Source of the DNA: Sulfurospirillum halorespirans DSM 13726
GTDB taxonomy: Bacteria > Campylobacterota > Campylobacteria > Campylobacterales > Sulfurospirillaceae
Direction: 5' to 3'
DNA length: 64,000 nt
NCBI RefSeq assembly: GCF_001723605.1
Contig: NZ_CP017111.1
Location: 1,612,001-1,676,000, forward strand
Shown here: positions 1 to 11,430 of the stretch, piece after piece
Layout of the letters: the number at the start of each line of letters is the position of its first letter
Numbering within the stretch: position 1 is the stretch's first letter
Translations under genes and position numbers: made by a program
The notes under the pieces: model-generated
Database searches by the model: none
What the model saw: the letters and a program-made list of their open reading frames with translations, nothing else
What the model was told of the DNA's origin: nothing

Positions 1-251
1 CGCGCTCGAAACGCTTCAGCTAAGGAGAGGGCATCGACCCAATAGCAACGATCCTCTGGCGTCTCTTTCGCCACTTCTTCATCGCATAAAAGTTGCTTTG
101 TTTTGCTAAGAACCCCTTCGTTTTGCCTCTCTCTATCCCACGATCTTGAGTGAAACTGCCAAAGGCAATGTTTCATAATATAATCTTCCATCTGCATGAT
201 TCGAGCACTTTGTGTCGATTGTATTTGCATATTTACTTTTTCATCGCTCAT
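1..251 (-). CDS. anfG: Fe-only nitrogenase delta subunit AnfG (5' part, cut by window edge)
   Basis: This is the N-terminal 83 residues of a protein that runs off the left edge. The translation contains [19 protein letters not shown] followed by a DRCYWVDA motif, which I recognise as characteristic of the small delta subunit of alternative nitrogenases, in its AnfG form. The delta subunit binds the catalytic subunits of iron-only nitrogenase and is absent from molybdenum nitrogenase. It starts 12 bases downstream of the anfD stop, with the ribosome binding site GGAG and a leader (GGAGAAACCA) almost identical to the one in front of anfD. AnfK would be expected next, outside the window. Confidence 0.9.
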   Translation of the reverse strand, partial: MSDEKVNMQIQSTQSARIMQMEDYIMKHCLWQFHSRSWDRERQNEGVLSKTKQLLCDEEVAKETPEDRCYWVDALSLAEAFRA

Positions 252-262
252 TGGTTTCTCCT

Positions 263-1897
<1,635 letters not shown>

Positions 1898-2015
1898 TTA
1901 AAAAGGATAAAAGTGCCTATTGAAGGGCTTTTGAAAAACTTATGGAAAAAAGGAGGAGGGCTATTTTGACAAAATTGTAAGGGTAGGTATGTACAAAACA
2001 GTGAAAATGTAAAGC

Positions 2016-2025
2016 TTACATGTAA
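2016..2025. repeat. TTACATGTAA palindrome between cysE and anfD
   Basis: Copy of the iterated palindrome, in the 246-base gap between cysE and anfD. Just downstream on the minus strand comes a second partial copy (CTTTACATTTT). No other clear regulatory element was found in this gap. Confidence 0.85.
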
Positions 2026-2054
2026 AAGAGTTTGGGAAGTAAAAAGGGGAGAGA

Positions 2055-2084
2055 AGAGTAAACGCGTTTAAAAAAGTTTACTCT
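2055..2084 (-). terminator. Hairpin terminator at the end of cysE
   Basis: A perfect 9-base inverted repeat (AGAGTAAAC and GTTTACTCT) with a 12-base loop includes the last codons of cysE. On the minus strand it is followed by a pyrimidine-rich tract ending in CCCCTTTTT. It would separate the cysE operon from anfD. Confidence 0.6.
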
Positions 2085-2791
2085 TTAACGGATTCTAAAT
2101 AGCATTTATAAATGGCTTCAAGTTCGTCATCTTTGATTTTGAGATCTTTGTTGGTGGTTAAGACCGCTTCTTCTAAAATCTTGATGCGTTTGAACATATA
2201 GATGAAAAGCTCTTTGTTGATGTCGGGGATTTTGTTGTGTGCCATAGGGTTTTTGTCGCGCCCTTTATCAATGATACGAGCAGGCAAACCCACCGCTGTT
2301 GAGTCATCGGGGATGCTTTTGACGACAACGGAGTTCGAGCCAATGCGGCAATTTTCACCAATGATAATATCGCCCAAGATTTTAGCACCTGAGCCAATAA
2401 CGGTATGATTGCCAATCGTTGGATGACGTTTGACTCCACGATCCAAACTTACACCACCTAGCGTAACGCCTTGATAAATCAAAACATCGTCCCCCACAAT
2501 CGCAGTCTCACCCACAACCACACCAAAGGCATGATCTATAAAGACACGGCGACCAATGGTGCACGCAGGGTGAATGTCCGTGTTGGTGATAATCTGCGAA
2601 ATGCCCATCAGTGCGCGCGCAAGCGTTTTAAAACCCTTTACATGTAACGCATGCGCAATGCGGTAATTAGCCAGTGCCCAAACCCCTGGGTAGTTAAAAA
2701 AAAGCTCTACTTTCGAGTTGATAGCGGGGTCATGCAGAATCGGTTGGGAAAAATCTTCTTTAATTTTTTCCCACAAGGAGACAGAGTTCAT
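2078..2791 (-). CDS. cysE: Serine O-acetyltransferase
   Basis: Transfers acetyl from acetyl-CoA to serine, the first step of cysteine synthesis. The 237-residue protein has the left-handed beta-helix hexapeptide repeats of the family, with the segments DIHPACTIGRRVFIDHAFG, GETAIVGDDVLIYQGVTLGG and KRHPTIGNHTVIGSGAKILG, which carry the expected catalytic Asp and His. It overlaps the speA stop as ATGA, so it is the last gene of the flgA-to-cysE operon and probably translationally coupled. One TTACATGTAA palindrome (2638-2647) lies in the coding sequence and is read as His-Val-Lys. Its position right upstream of the nitrogenase genes may be chance, though cysteine supply matters for iron-sulfur enzymes. 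Confidence 0.95.
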   Translation of the reverse strand: MNSVSLWEKIKEDFSQPILHDPAINSKVELFFNYPGVWALANYRIAHALHVKGFKTLARALMGISQIITNTDIHPACTIGRRVFIDHAFGVVVGETAIVGDDVLIYQGVTLGGVSLDRGVKRHPTIGNHTVIGSGAKILGDIIIGENCRIGSNSVVVKSIPDDSTAVGLPARIIDKGRDKNPMAHNKIPDINKELFIYMFKRIKILEEAVLTTNKDLKIKDDELEAIYKCYLESVKE

Positions 2792-4632
2792 TGCGAATTA
2801 TCCTCATTGTTAATCGTTTTAAGATAGCCGTTGTCATTTAAGAAGAGGTAAATCTCACCTAAAATGTGTTTTTTCTCTTTTTCACTGATAATGTCAGACG
2901 CCTCAATGCGATCATTGAGATTTTCTTGAACCTCTTTAATGTCGTAATCAAGGTCTTCTAAAATGTCACTAATGCTTTGCGATTCTAAGATATTTTCAAT
3001 CGAATAGCCATCATCATCAATAATAATAGTAGCCTCAGTTGGATGAGTAAAGAGGTTGTGTTTCATACCCAATACTTCTTGATAAGCCCCCACTAAGAAA
3101 AAGCCTAAGAAATAGTCACGATTTTTAATGTCCACATCGTGTAAAAAGAGTGGCGTTTCGGTGTTAAACCCTATCTCACCATCACTATCGCACGTGATGT
3201 CCCACAAAGAGGCTGAACGTGTAGGCACTTCATCCAAACGATCCAGAGGCATAACAGGAAACGTCTGACCAATGCCCCAAAAATCAGGCAAACTCTGGAA
3301 GAGTGAGAAGTTAACCAAGTAGCGCTCTTGCACACGATCTTGAATGTCTAGTATCTCACTGAGCTTTTTATCGGCAACCAAACCAACCGCTTTTTTGATG
3401 ATAAGATTAACCAAAATCTCGGTATTAGAGCGATCTTGAAGGTCAATATACCCCAAATCAAACAGGGTCAATAACGACTCCATGTGATCGATACTATCGT
3501 GTAAAAATTCAAGCGCATTTTTACGGTTCATCGTACCTAAAAGATCGTATAGCTCTTGAACGAGAGGAGGGTTGATCTCTTTGGGTCTGAGCTTTTGATC
3601 GGTGTACTCTTGAGAGAAAAGCTCCAAAACAGGCGCAATAAGTACGGCATGGTGCGCAGCGACAAAACGTCCTGACTCGATGAAAATATCGGGTTCATGA
3701 ACCCCTTTTTGGGTTGCGATGTCTTTAAGCAGATAGACAACGTCGTTGGCATACTCGCTTAAGGTATAGTTTTTATGCAGGGTAGTTTTATGTTGAGAGT
3801 ATTCAACCGCCAAACCGCCGCCTAGATTGATCGCTCGAAGATGGGTTGCGCCCATACGACAGAGTTCTGCGTAAATATTTCCAGCTTCACGAAGCGCTTT
3901 TTTCAAAGGGGCAATGTCGGTAATTTGCGATCCGATATGAAAATGAATCATCGTAAATTTTTCAAGCAAATTGGCATCACGAAGCATATTAACCGCTTCT
4001 AAAAGCTCGGTGGAGGTTAACCCAAACTTGGAGTTAATACCACCACTTTTCGCCCAAATACCAATGCCAGAGCTGTGCAGACGAATGCGTAGACCAATAT
4101 TAGGCACACACCCAAAACGATCTTTAGCAATGGAGATGATGCTCTCAAGCTCATTGAGTCCTTCAATGGTAAGCGTGATATTATGCCCCATCTCTGCGGC
4201 AATAAACCCTAACGAGATCATCTCATTATCTTTAAAACCATTCACGGTGATCGGAGCATCCGGATTGTTGTACGCCATCGCTAAAATCAGCTCCGCTTTA
4301 CTACCAGCTTCTAGACCATAGTGATACTTTTGCCCTAAGGTGACAAGGTTTTTGACGAAATTGGGAAATTGATTGACCTTAAGAGGGTACACCGCACTAA
4401 AGTTACCTTCGTATCCAAACTCTTTTTTTGCATCAGCAAAACTTTTGTAAATCATACGGATCTGTTTTTGAATCAGATGCGGGAATCGAAGTAAAATAGG
4501 ACCACGGATACCATCTCGTCGTATCTCTTGAATGATTTCTATCAAAGAAGGCTCACAGCCTGTGTTCACTTTTACCTTACCGTCTTCGATAAAAAAGTTA
4601 TCGTTTCCCCATGTTTTGATTCCATAGTCCAA
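2788..4632 (-). CDS. speA: Biosynthetic arginine decarboxylase
   Basis: PLP-dependent fold III decarboxylase of 614 residues that makes agmatine from arginine for polyamine synthesis. The PLP barrel includes the lysine-bearing YPLKVNQ motif near residue 80, the glycine-rich LGGGLAVEY segment and HFHIGSQ. Length and order match SpeA rather than diaminopimelate or ornithine decarboxylase. The start codon is TTG at 4632, chosen because AAGGAG sits eight bases upstream and the family begins here (MDYGIKTWG). It lies 11 bases downstream of hisS and overlaps cysE by four bases, in one operon. Confidence 0.95.
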   Translation of the reverse strand: MDYGIKTWGNDNFFIEDGKVKVNTGCEPSLIEIIQEIRRDGIRGPILLRFPHLIQKQIRMIYKSFADAKKEFGYEGNFSAVYPLKVNQFPNFVKNLVTLGQKYHYGLEAGSKAELILAMAYNNPDAPITVNGFKDNEMISLGFIAAEMGHNITLTIEGLNELESIISIAKDRFGCVPNIGLRIRLHSSGIGIWAKSGGINSKFGLTSTELLEAVNMLRDANLLEKFTMIHFHIGSQITDIAPLKKALREAGNIYAELCRMGATHLRAINLGGGLAVEYSQHKTTLHKNYTLSEYANDVVYLLKDIATQKGVHEPDIFIESGRFVAAHHAVLIAPVLELFSQEYTDQKLRPKEINPPLVQELYDLLGTMNRKNALEFLHDSIDHMESLLTLFDLGYIDLQDRSNTEILVNLIIKKAVGLVADKKLSEILDIQDRVQERYLVNFSLFQSLPDFWGIGQTFPVMPLDRLDEVPTRSASLWDITCDSDGEIGFNTETPLFLHDVDIKNRDYFLGFFLVGAYQEVLGMKHNLFTHPTEATIIIDDDGYSIENILESQSISDILEDLDYDIKEVQENLNDRIEASDIISEKEKKHILGEIYLFLNDNGYLKTINNEDNSQ

Positions 4633-4643
4633 TGTTTTGCTCC

Positions 4644-5852
4644 TTAAAAATGCGACAAATTGATAATTTTTTCTTCTTTACTCTCTAAATCTTTAATCCA
4701 AACACTCTGCTTCGCAAGCTCGTCTTCACCGATACATACACAAAATTTTACATACAATTTATCGGCCGCTTTAAGATGATTTTGGAGTGACTTTGACGCA
4801 TACGAGGTTAAAACTTTCTCGGTTTTACGTTTTTCATCAACCAGCTTAAAGACGATCTCTTTCGCCCCATCGCAAAGTGCTGCAATATAGTAGCCTTCAC
4901 GACTACTTTCTGGCATCTTAACCAGTTCCATCAATCGCTCAATGCCCATCGCAAAGCCAACAGCAGGCGTAGCCTTGCCATCTAAAAACTCAACCAAACG
5001 ATCATATCGTCCGCCACCAGCGATGGCACTTTGCGCACCAATTTCGGAACTTACAAATTCAAACGCCGTTTTGGAGTAATAATCAAGCCCACGAACCAAC
5101 TTTGGATTGACCACGTAAGCGACGCCAAACTGGTCTAGAATTGACTTTAATGTTGTAAAATCCTCTTTACATGTAACGCATAAATGATCAATGATCAATG
5201 GTGCATCCGCAAGCAACACTTTGCAGTGTTCGTTTTTACAATCCAGCACGCGAATCGGATTGGTCAGTTTTCGTCTTTCACAATCTTCACATAACCCTTC
5301 ACGCGTCTCTAAAAATTTAACCAGTGTCGTGCGGTACTGAGGCATACACGAAGGACATCCCAAAGAGTTGATTTCCAGCGTAAACCCAATGCCAAGCGCT
5401 TCAAACATCGCCTTAAGCATCAAAATAATCGTTGCATCTTCTCTGACATCGCTTTCGCCAAAACTCTCCGCACCAAATTGGTGAAATTGTCGCAAGCGTC
5501 CTTTTTGAGGCCTTTCATAGCGAAACATCGGACCATGGTAGAAGAAGCGTCTTTTTTCGCCCGCTTTGTCGTATTTTTGCTGAATAAACGCTCTTACAAC
5601 TCCAGCTGTGCCTTCAGGGCGCAAACAGACGTCGTTTTCACCTTTGTCAATAAACTGATACATCTCTTTACCGACAATATCACTGCTCTCACCCACACTG
5701 CGTTTAAAAAGTGCGGTCTCTTCTAAAATAGGCGTCTCGACAAACGAAAAGCCATACTGCTCCGCAATGCGTGAACAGGTTTTAATCATATAAAGATAGG
5801 TTTCACTGTGTGGCGAGAGGGTATCTTTCATTCCACGTAAAGCATTAATCAT
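4644..5852 (-). CDS. hisS: Histidyl-tRNA synthetase
   Basis: Class II aminoacyl-tRNA synthetase of 402 residues that charges tRNA-His. Motif 1 is at the N terminus, motif 2 is the RPEGTAGVVRA and FRYERPQKGRLRQFHQ region, the histidine-specific LVRGLDYYSKTAFEF motif follows, and motif 3 is AVGFAMGIERL. The C-terminal anticodon-binding domain is present. The start ATG overlaps the end of tmk by eight bases. A TTACATGTAA palindrome at 5167-5176 is read as Thr-Cys-Lys in a variable Cys-rich stretch (CKEDF). Confidence 0.95.
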   Translation of the reverse strand: MINALRGMKDTLSPHSETYLYMIKTCSRIAEQYGFSFVETPILEETALFKRSVGESSDIVGKEMYQFIDKGENDVCLRPEGTAGVVRAFIQQKYDKAGEKRRFFYHGPMFRYERPQKGRLRQFHQFGAESFGESDVREDATIILMLKAMFEALGIGFTLEINSLGCPSCMPQYRTTLVKFLETREGLCEDCERRKLTNPIRVLDCKNEHCKVLLADAPLIIDHLCVTCKEDFTTLKSILDQFGVAYVVNPKLVRGLDYYSKTAFEFVSSEIGAQSAIAGGGRYDRLVEFLDGKATPAVGFAMGIERLMELVKMPESSREGYYIAALCDGAKEIVFKLVDEKRKTEKVLTSYASKSLQNHLKAADKLYVKFCVCIGEDELAKQSVWIKDLESKEEKIINLSHF

Positions 5853-6429
5853 TTAAAAAATCCTCAATCTGTTTATAAATCGTCTCAATTTCGTGTGAAG
5901 CATCGACTTCCAAGACCTGAATCGGCAAGGTTTTAACAACGCGACGCATTATATCTTGAATCCGTAACAAATAGCTTACACCGCGCTCTTCAATTGCATC
6001 CTGCTCTTTTGCGCCCATGCGTTCACTCATCAGCGTCTTGTTTGTGAGAAAAAGTACGATTTTTTCAGGGTAAGACTCTTGCAGGGCTAAGCGGTTCATC
6101 GCAAGCAATAACTCGCCATCCACCTCTGCATGATTGGCACACGCATACGCGATCCCCGATAAAAAGCCACGATCGCTGATGACCAAGCGCTCATTGCGCG
6201 CAGGTTTGACAACACTATCGTAATGCAGTGCTCGATCGGCTAAAAACAAAAAAAGCTCTGCATTAAAAGAGCTTTTCAGCGCTCCACCCAACAACATTTC
6301 ACGAAAATTCAAGCCTGTGGGCGTTCCACCAGGCTCTTTGGTCGCTAAAACTGTTTTATTGCGCTTGGCAAAAAGTGCCACTTGGGTACTTTTACCCGTC
6401 GTATCAATGCCTTCAAAAATCACATACAT
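5845..6429 (-). CDS. tmk: Thymidylate kinase
   Basis: Phosphorylates dTMP to dTDP. The 194-residue protein has a P-loop in FEGIDTTGKSTQ, a DRGFLSG motif (the DRY/H region) and an arginine-containing lid. It is slightly shorter than the usual 205-215 residues. The start overlaps the coaD stop by ten bases and the last codons overlap hisS, so translation is probably coupled. The junction with coaD contains a near-match to the palindrome (TACATGTAA at 6425). Confidence 0.93.
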   Translation of the reverse strand: MYVIFEGIDTTGKSTQVALFAKRNKTVLATKEPGGTPTGLNFREMLLGGALKSSFNAELFLFLADRALHYDSVVKPARNERLVISDRGFLSGIAYACANHAEVDGELLLAMNRLALQESYPEKIVLFLTNKTLMSERMGAKEQDAIEERGVSYLLRIQDIMRRVVKTLPIQVLEVDASHEIETIYKQIEDFLND

Positions 6430-6902
6430 GTAAATCTACTTTGTAAATAAGGTAAAACCATAGGAGGGACTAAATGCGCAACATTCCCGCCATGTTTTGC
6501 GATGGAGCGTACCACAGAGGAGCTAATAAACGCATTTTTCAGACTGGGCATCAAATAAACCGTCTCAATTTCACTCCACAACGAGGCATTGGCATAGCCC
6601 ATTTGGAGCTCAAACTCAAAATCACTCACAGCACGTAGTCCTCGTATCATCACGCGAATATCTTTCTCTTTTGAAAAACTGACCAAAAGGTTATCAAAGG
6701 GTTCAACTTCCACACCTTGCATATCTTTAATGGCGGCTTGCACCATCTCAACACGTGTGTTTATGTCAAAAACGGGACGTTTCTCTTCGGAAAGCGCTAC
6801 AGCAACCAAGACTTTGTCGAAAAGCTTTTGCGCACGCTTGATGACATCCATATGCCCATTGGTGATAGGATCAAAAGTTCCTGGGTATATCGCGACTCTC
6901 AT
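6420..6902 (-). CDS. coaD: Phosphopantetheine adenylyltransferase
   Basis: Catalyses the penultimate step of coenzyme A synthesis, joining phosphopantetheine to ATP. The N-terminal YPGTFDPITNGHMDV carries the nucleotidyltransferase T/HxGH motif, and LMPSLKNAFISSSVVRSIAKHGG holds the ISSS/T motif. I start it at MRVAIYPG (6902), which overlaps the ubiX stop as ATGA; a further four codons upstream are open but not typical of the family. About 160 residues, the normal length. Confidence 0.94.
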   Translation of the reverse strand: MRVAIYPGTFDPITNGHMDVIKRAQKLFDKVLVAVALSEEKRPVFDINTRVEMVQAAIKDMQGVEVEPFDNLLVSFSKEKDIRVMIRGLRAVSDFEFELQMGYANASLWSEIETVYLMPSLKNAFISSSVVRSIAKHGGNVAHLVPPMVLPYLQSRFTCM

Positions 6903-7426
6903 GCTCCCTCCCAACGTTGAAACAGGTTGTGTTCAATCCCTAAAAGATCAAACCATTTGCCAATCAAGAAATTTTCCATCGCTTCAAGGCTTGACGCCTT
7001 GGCATAATAACCCAAAATTGGAGGTGCAATATGTATACCAAGCATGGAGAGTTTGAGCATATTTTCCAAAGCAATCGCTGAAAAAGGCATTTCGCGAGGA
7101 GCCAAAAGAAGAAGGCGCTTCTCTTTAATCATCACCGAAGCAGTACGCGTAAGAAGATTGTCGGCAATGCCGTGTGTTATTTTAGCCAGCGTATTCATGC
7201 TGCACGGGATAATCGCCATAGCGTCTGTTTGAAACGAACCCGAAGCGGTGATGGCTCCGATATTTTCATCATCCAGTACAAAAGTATTGGCTTCTTTTGC
7301 GAGCACGATTTTGGCATGATCGGAGATAATAACGTACTTTTCAATGTTACTTGGAAGTGCCTTGATAAAGGCAAGCCCAAGCTCTACTCCACTGGCACCG
7401 CTAATGCCGACAATGATGCGTTTCAT
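6899..7426 (-). CDS. ubiX: Flavin prenyltransferase UbiX
   Basis: Makes the prenylated flavin cofactor used by the UbiD decarboxylase family. The 175-residue flavoprotein begins with the nucleotide-binding GISGASGVELG and contains the FMN-contacting PCSMNTLAKITHG and PREMPFSAIALENM segments. Its start overlaps the flgA stop as ATGA and its stop overlaps the coaD start. In Campylobacterota UbiX typically serves quinone synthesis; the partner decarboxylase is not in this window. Confidence 0.93.
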   Translation of the reverse strand: MKRIIVGISGASGVELGLAFIKALPSNIEKYVIISDHAKIVLAKEANTFVLDDENIGAITASGSFQTDAMAIIPCSMNTLAKITHGIADNLLTRTASVMIKEKRLLLLAPREMPFSAIALENMLKLSMLGIHIAPPILGYYAKASSLEAMENFLIGKWFDLLGIEHNLFQRWEGA

Positions 7427-8312
7427 TCGAGGATAATCACTTCATGATGTGAAAGAATTTTTGCACTCAAAATTTTGCCTTGTTCTGTTTTAATTTTGAC
7501 AACATCACCGATATTGCCGTCTTCCAAAAGGGTAGCTTGCACTTCTATAACCAAACCTTCCTCTTTGAGTAGCGCTTTAATACTCGCTTTTTTACTCACC
7601 ATTTTTTTAACATCCAAATGAAAATCCGTCAAAATCTGACCCTCTTTAACACCGTTTTTGATCATACTATTGTGAGGTATTTCATTGGTAATCACACGTG
7701 TTGGAAGGGCATCTAAACTCTCCCAAACACTCTCGTAGTCATTGTTTGTGAGGATTTTACCGTTAAGCAAATTACGTTTTGCTTTAAACACCATCACCTT
7801 CGCATTCATCTCATAGGCAAAATAGAGCTTTTTATCCCGATCACCTACTTTAAAAATAGCCACAAAAGAGCCACTGTTTTTCTTAAGCATCGCCTCAGAG
7901 ATCACAATATCAACAAGCTCATAGCGTTTAAAATCGGCAGGTAAAGAGGTTTTAATGGAGATACGCGGTTTTTCATCAATCATCACCAAAGGAGACGCTT
8001 CTTGAAATTTTTTTAAAAAGAGTTCAGTCATTGCATCCGCTTTGCCCATAAGAGAACAATTACGCCTAAAAATCACCACACCATCACTGCTATCGATGAT
8101 GGTGACATTGCGATCACTAAAAGCTACACGCAGGGTACTGGTAGGAACGGTATACTGCACGCGTTCTTTGGGAATGGTGACAATAATGGGATCATCGCTG
8201 CTTTGATAGCCAAAAAAAGAGGCTCTAAGCGCATCTTCTTCAATGCAATAGGTTTTATCAATATAAAGAGGCTGTGAAAAAAGTGAGGTGATAAAAAGAA
8301 GTAGGATTAAAA

Positions 8313-8313
<1 letters not shown>
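7423..8313 (-). CDS. flgA: Flagellar P-ring assembly chaperone FlgA (start uncertain)
   Basis: Periplasmic chaperone for the flagellar P-ring. After an N-terminal hydrophobic signal (ILILLLFITSLFSQ) comes an irregular domain, then the SAF-type C-terminal domain with KRNLLNGKILTNNDYE and IKNGVKEGQILT, which is diagnostic for FlgA. The start is a real problem. The tRNA-Gly gene ends at 8313 and no ATG, GTG or TTG lies between it and the signal peptide. The first usable codon downstream of the tRNA is ATT at 8311-8313, the start shown here; otherwise translation begins at a GTG inside the tRNA (8373) or a TTG before it (8409). It is the first protein gene of the operon. Confidence 0.85.
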
Positions 8314-8387
<74 letters not shown>

Positions 8388-8399
8388 AAAACGGACGGA

Positions 8400-8428
8400 A
8401 TTCTACCAAAAAAAACCCTTTGTGTCAA
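8400..8428 (-). promoter_or_regulatory. Sigma-70 promoter of tRNA-Gly / flgA operon
   Basis: A near-consensus promoter: -35 TTGACA (8423-8428), 17-base spacer containing eight consecutive T, and -10 TAGAAT (8400-8405). Transcription would start around 8393, just before the tRNA. No other promoter is evident before flgA. Confidence 0.8.
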
Positions 8429-8483
8429 TCTATTTTGAAATAATTGTAGCACAAATAGATTTTAAAGGGCTTAGAAGAGCTTT

Positions 8484-10109
8484 TTAGACCTTGAAAATCG
8501 TAATTTCTTGCTCCAACTCTTCGGTTGAGAGATTTAAACTGCTGGAAACTCCCATCAATTCATCGGCAATCTTTTTATTTTCGTGCGCAAGTCCTGTCGC
8601 TTCTTCAACCCCTTGCGTAAGATGGTCGATCTCTTTGGTGATACTTAACGTTTTTTCATAGGCAATATTCGTGATTTCTAGGCTTTTGGCTGTTTTTTCT
8701 TTGGTTTCATTTGCCAATGTCGAAATTTTGATAGCATTTTCATTCAGATCAACCACTTTTTGGCTGTTCTCTTTGATATTATCGCTTGCACTTGAGACAC
8801 TTTGAATCACCACACTGATAGTTACATCGATCTCTGAGAGTGATTTTTGGGTTCGCTCAGCCAGCTTTCGCACTTCATCAGCAACCACCGCAAACCCACG
8901 TCCATGCTCACCCGCTCGGGCTGCTTCAATGGCGGCATTGAGGGCTAGTAAATTGGTCTGATCGGCGATATCTTTGATCATCTCCAACACAGAGCGAATT
9001 TGGCGTGTCTGCTCGGAGAGGTCGTGCATTTGGGTTGAGATATGCTGTTCATCTTGGCTCACTTGATTAATACTTTCAACAATAGAATCAAGGGTTTCAA
9101 TCATTTGATCCAACATCGCATAATCCTCTTTCATATACGCAGCAGAGGTTTCAGAGATGTCGCGAGACTCTTGCAACTCTTGGTTGATTTTTGACGTCAA
9201 TTTTTTAACATTATCCACTATACGATCTTGATTTTGAGCAACACTGGTGATGGTCTGCGCAAACGTTTGCATGCTTTTATTGGTTTGAGAATTGGCTGCC
9301 ATCGTCCTTTTTGCTTTAATCAATGCTTGCTGAAGTGTGAAGAGTAGGGTATTGAGATTTTCGCTGATATGTCCTATCTCATCTTTATTTGAAATCTCGA
9401 TAGGGCGATTGAGTGCCAAATCTTTTGTAATGTCTGAGAGATGATCCCCAATACGAGCAATACGTTTGACAATGTAACGCGTAATGGAGAGTAAAAGTGT
9501 GGATGTGATCACTAAAACAAGCGAAGAGATCACGATGACCAAATAGAGATTACTATTGAGTTTTGCACCAATTTGCAGGCTAATATCTTTCACCCGTTGT
9601 GTTGTAAAGTGTGAAATATTATCAAAACGTTGGGAAATATACTTACAATCTGTCTCGATTTCAACCGCCATATCACCGATATCTTCACGATTGTCTTTGA
9701 CATAAAGTTCATGAATACGTTTAAATTTGAGAGCAATTTTTTGGTTATAGCGTTCATACGCCTCGTGAAGATTTTGTTTCAGTGTTGGCTCAGCGTAAAA
9801 ATCACTCACAAGCGCTTTTTCAAAAAACTCTTTGAGCTCTTTTTCAATTATTGGAAGATGATCTTTTGCTTGCCCTGTAGGTAAAAATTCACTCGTGACA
9901 TAAATGAGGTCATTTAAAATCATATCAAAGGTATTGCGCGCGAGTGCAATTTCACTATCGGGAATGACATTTTTTTGATAAATAGTTTCCAGTGAATTTT
10001 TACCAATCAGACTGGAATTGATACTGATATACGAGAGAATAATTAAACCAAGAACCGTTACAATCGAGATAAAAAGAAGCTTTGTGGAAATCTTTATTTC
10101 GTTAAACAT
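8484..10109 (-). CDS. Methyl-accepting chemotaxis protein
   Basis: Transmembrane chemoreceptor of 541 residues. Transmembrane helix 1 is at about residues 11-29, a four-helix-bundle type periplasmic sensor spans about 30-185, helix 2 is at about 188-210, then HAMP and the cytoplasmic signalling domain. The hairpin tip is the canonical [20 protein letters not shown] followed by [18 protein letters not shown]. There is no C-terminal CheR-binding pentapeptide (it ends IFKV). The ligand cannot be told from sequence. It stands alone between the flgA promoter and moeA and has its own promoter. Confidence 0.95.
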   Translation of the reverse strand: MFNEIKISTKLLFISIVTVLGLIILSYISINSSLIGKNSLETIYQKNVIPDSEIALARNTFDMILNDLIYVTSEFLPTGQAKDHLPIIEKELKEFFEKALVSDFYAEPTLKQNLHEAYERYNQKIALKFKRIHELYVKDNREDIGDMAVEIETDCKYISQRFDNISHFTTQRVKDISLQIGAKLNSNLYLVIVISSLVLVITSTLLLSITRYIVKRIARIGDHLSDITKDLALNRPIEISNKDEIGHISENLNTLLFTLQQALIKAKRTMAANSQTNKSMQTFAQTITSVAQNQDRIVDNVKKLTSKINQELQESRDISETSAAYMKEDYAMLDQMIETLDSIVESINQVSQDEQHISTQMHDLSEQTRQIRSVLEMIKDIADQTNLLALNAAIEAARAGEHGRGFAVVADEVRKLAERTQKSLSEIDVTISVVIQSVSSASDNIKENSQKVVDLNENAIKISTLANETKEKTAKSLEITNIAYEKTLSITKEIDHLTQGVEEATGLAHENKKIADELMGVSSSLNLSTEELEQEITIFKV

Positions 10110-10150
10110 TACATACCTTTACCAGAGCACTTTCAGATTTTGTGTAGCAA

Positions 10151-10180
10151 ATAGTATCCAAAAAAGATTCATAAGGTCAA
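10151..10180 (-). promoter_or_regulatory. Probable sigma-70 promoter of the chemoreceptor gene
   Basis: TTGACC (10175-10180) and TACTAT (10151-10156) are separated by 18 bases, about 40 bases upstream of the start codon. A weak ribosome binding site (AAAGGT) precedes the ATG. Confidence 0.6.
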
Positions 10181-10230
10181 GTTTTTTAAACTAACTAAAA
10201 ATAAGTCATATTTAATCGTAACCTATATTC

Positions 10231-11427
10231 CTAAAATACGAAAATAGCAATCGGTGCATTTTCGCCAACACTGCCAATACTTTCGTCACTGATCCATAAC
10301 GCATTGCTCTGAACAAGGGGCTTTACCATGCCTGAGCCATATTTATTAGCGCCAAATACGTGAAATTTTCCATCCAAATAGGTTCCTAAAACAAGATTAA
10401 CACGACCCGATTTGACTTTAAAAGGCTCAGCATTTTGTGCATACATGGGTTCGAAGTTAAACTTTTTTTGACCTTGAAGTTTCTTCAGTAAAGGGATCAG
10501 AAACAAAAAGGCATTGACATACGCAGCCAGAGGATTTCCTGGCATGGAAGCGACAATGGTTTTACCCATTTTACCCATCATTGTGGGTTTTCCAGGTTTG
10601 ATGTTGATGCCATGAAACGAAGCTTCAAAGCCATTTTTCAAAAGAGCTCGCTCCACAAAGTCAGCCTCGCCTCTGCTCACACCGCCACTGGTAACAAGTA
10701 CATCGTACTGTTTCATGCGCGCAAAATAGTCCGTCGCAGCGTCTAAATGATCGGGAATAACGCCACAATAATGCGCCACAAAGCCGTGTTCTGCCAAAAG
10801 CGCAATTAATGAGAGTGCATTAATGTCATAAATTTCATCTTCAGTGGCATTTTCCCAAGGCGATTTGAGTTCATCGCCCGTTGAAAAAACGGCAATGGAA
10901 AGCTTTTTATAGACTTCCACCATGCTAATGCCTTGCGATGCAAGCAGAGCAATATCACGCGACGTTAAGCAGGTGCCTTCGCTGAGCAAAGAAGCGCCCA
11001 CGCGCTCTTCTTCCCCCTTGAGACGAAGCGCGTTACCTTTTTTCACATTGGGGGAGAGAACAATGTTGCGATCATCGTACGAAAGACAATCCTCAAAAGG
11101 GATGATCGTATCAGCATCACTTGGAACTTTCGCACCCGTCATGATTTTATAGCACTCATTGGTACTCAAACATGGCTCAACCACACTACCTGCCAAAATC
11201 GTTGTTTTAATAGCAAGTTCGCTTAAACCTTCTTGGTACTTAAAGGCAAACCCATCCAAGGCAGCATTGTTGTAAGAGGGGAGATTTTTCTTACATGTAA
11301 TCTCACACGCAAGAGTACGACCTAGTGCTTCAAAGACACTGACCCACTCGTGATGGGGCTTTGTGCGAGCAAGATTTTCACTTAAGCGCATCGCCTCATC
11401 AAAACTAACTACGTGCTCATTGCCCAT
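10231..11427 (-). CDS. moeA: Molybdopterin molybdenumtransferase MoeA
   Basis: Inserts molybdate into adenylated molybdopterin. The 398-residue protein shows the family order: SYNNAALDGFAFK near residue 50, the IMTGAKVPSDADTIIPFED segment, VFSTGDEL, the MoaB/MogA-like core with VTSGGVSRGEADFV, and KPGKPTMMGK followed by a C-terminal domain IV. The start follows the murA stop by three bases, with GAGGAG formed by the last murA codons, so the two are co-transcribed. A palindrome at 11291-11300 is read as Thr-Cys-Lys. Confidence 0.94.
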   Translation of the reverse strand: MGNEHVVSFDEAMRLSENLARTKPHHEWVSVFEALGRTLACEITCKKNLPSYNNAALDGFAFKYQEGLSELAIKTTILAGSVVEPCLSTNECYKIMTGAKVPSDADTIIPFEDCLSYDDRNIVLSPNVKKGNALRLKGEEERVGASLLSEGTCLTSRDIALLASQGISMVEVYKKLSIAVFSTGDELKSPWENATEDEIYDINALSLIALLAEHGFVAHYCGVIPDHLDAATDYFARMKQYDVLVTSGGVSRGEADFVERALLKNGFEASFHGINIKPGKPTMMGKMGKTIVASMPGNPLAAYVNAFLFLIPLLKKLQGQKKFNFEPMYAQNAEPFKVKSGRVNLVLGTYLDGKFHVFGANKYGSGMVKPLVQSNALWISDESIGSVGENAPIAIFVF

Positions 11428-11430
11428 GGT

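Noticed and set aside
6717-7232. Plus-strand frames opposite coaD and ubiX
   Set aside because: Shadows of conserved genes on the other strand, without plausible start sites.
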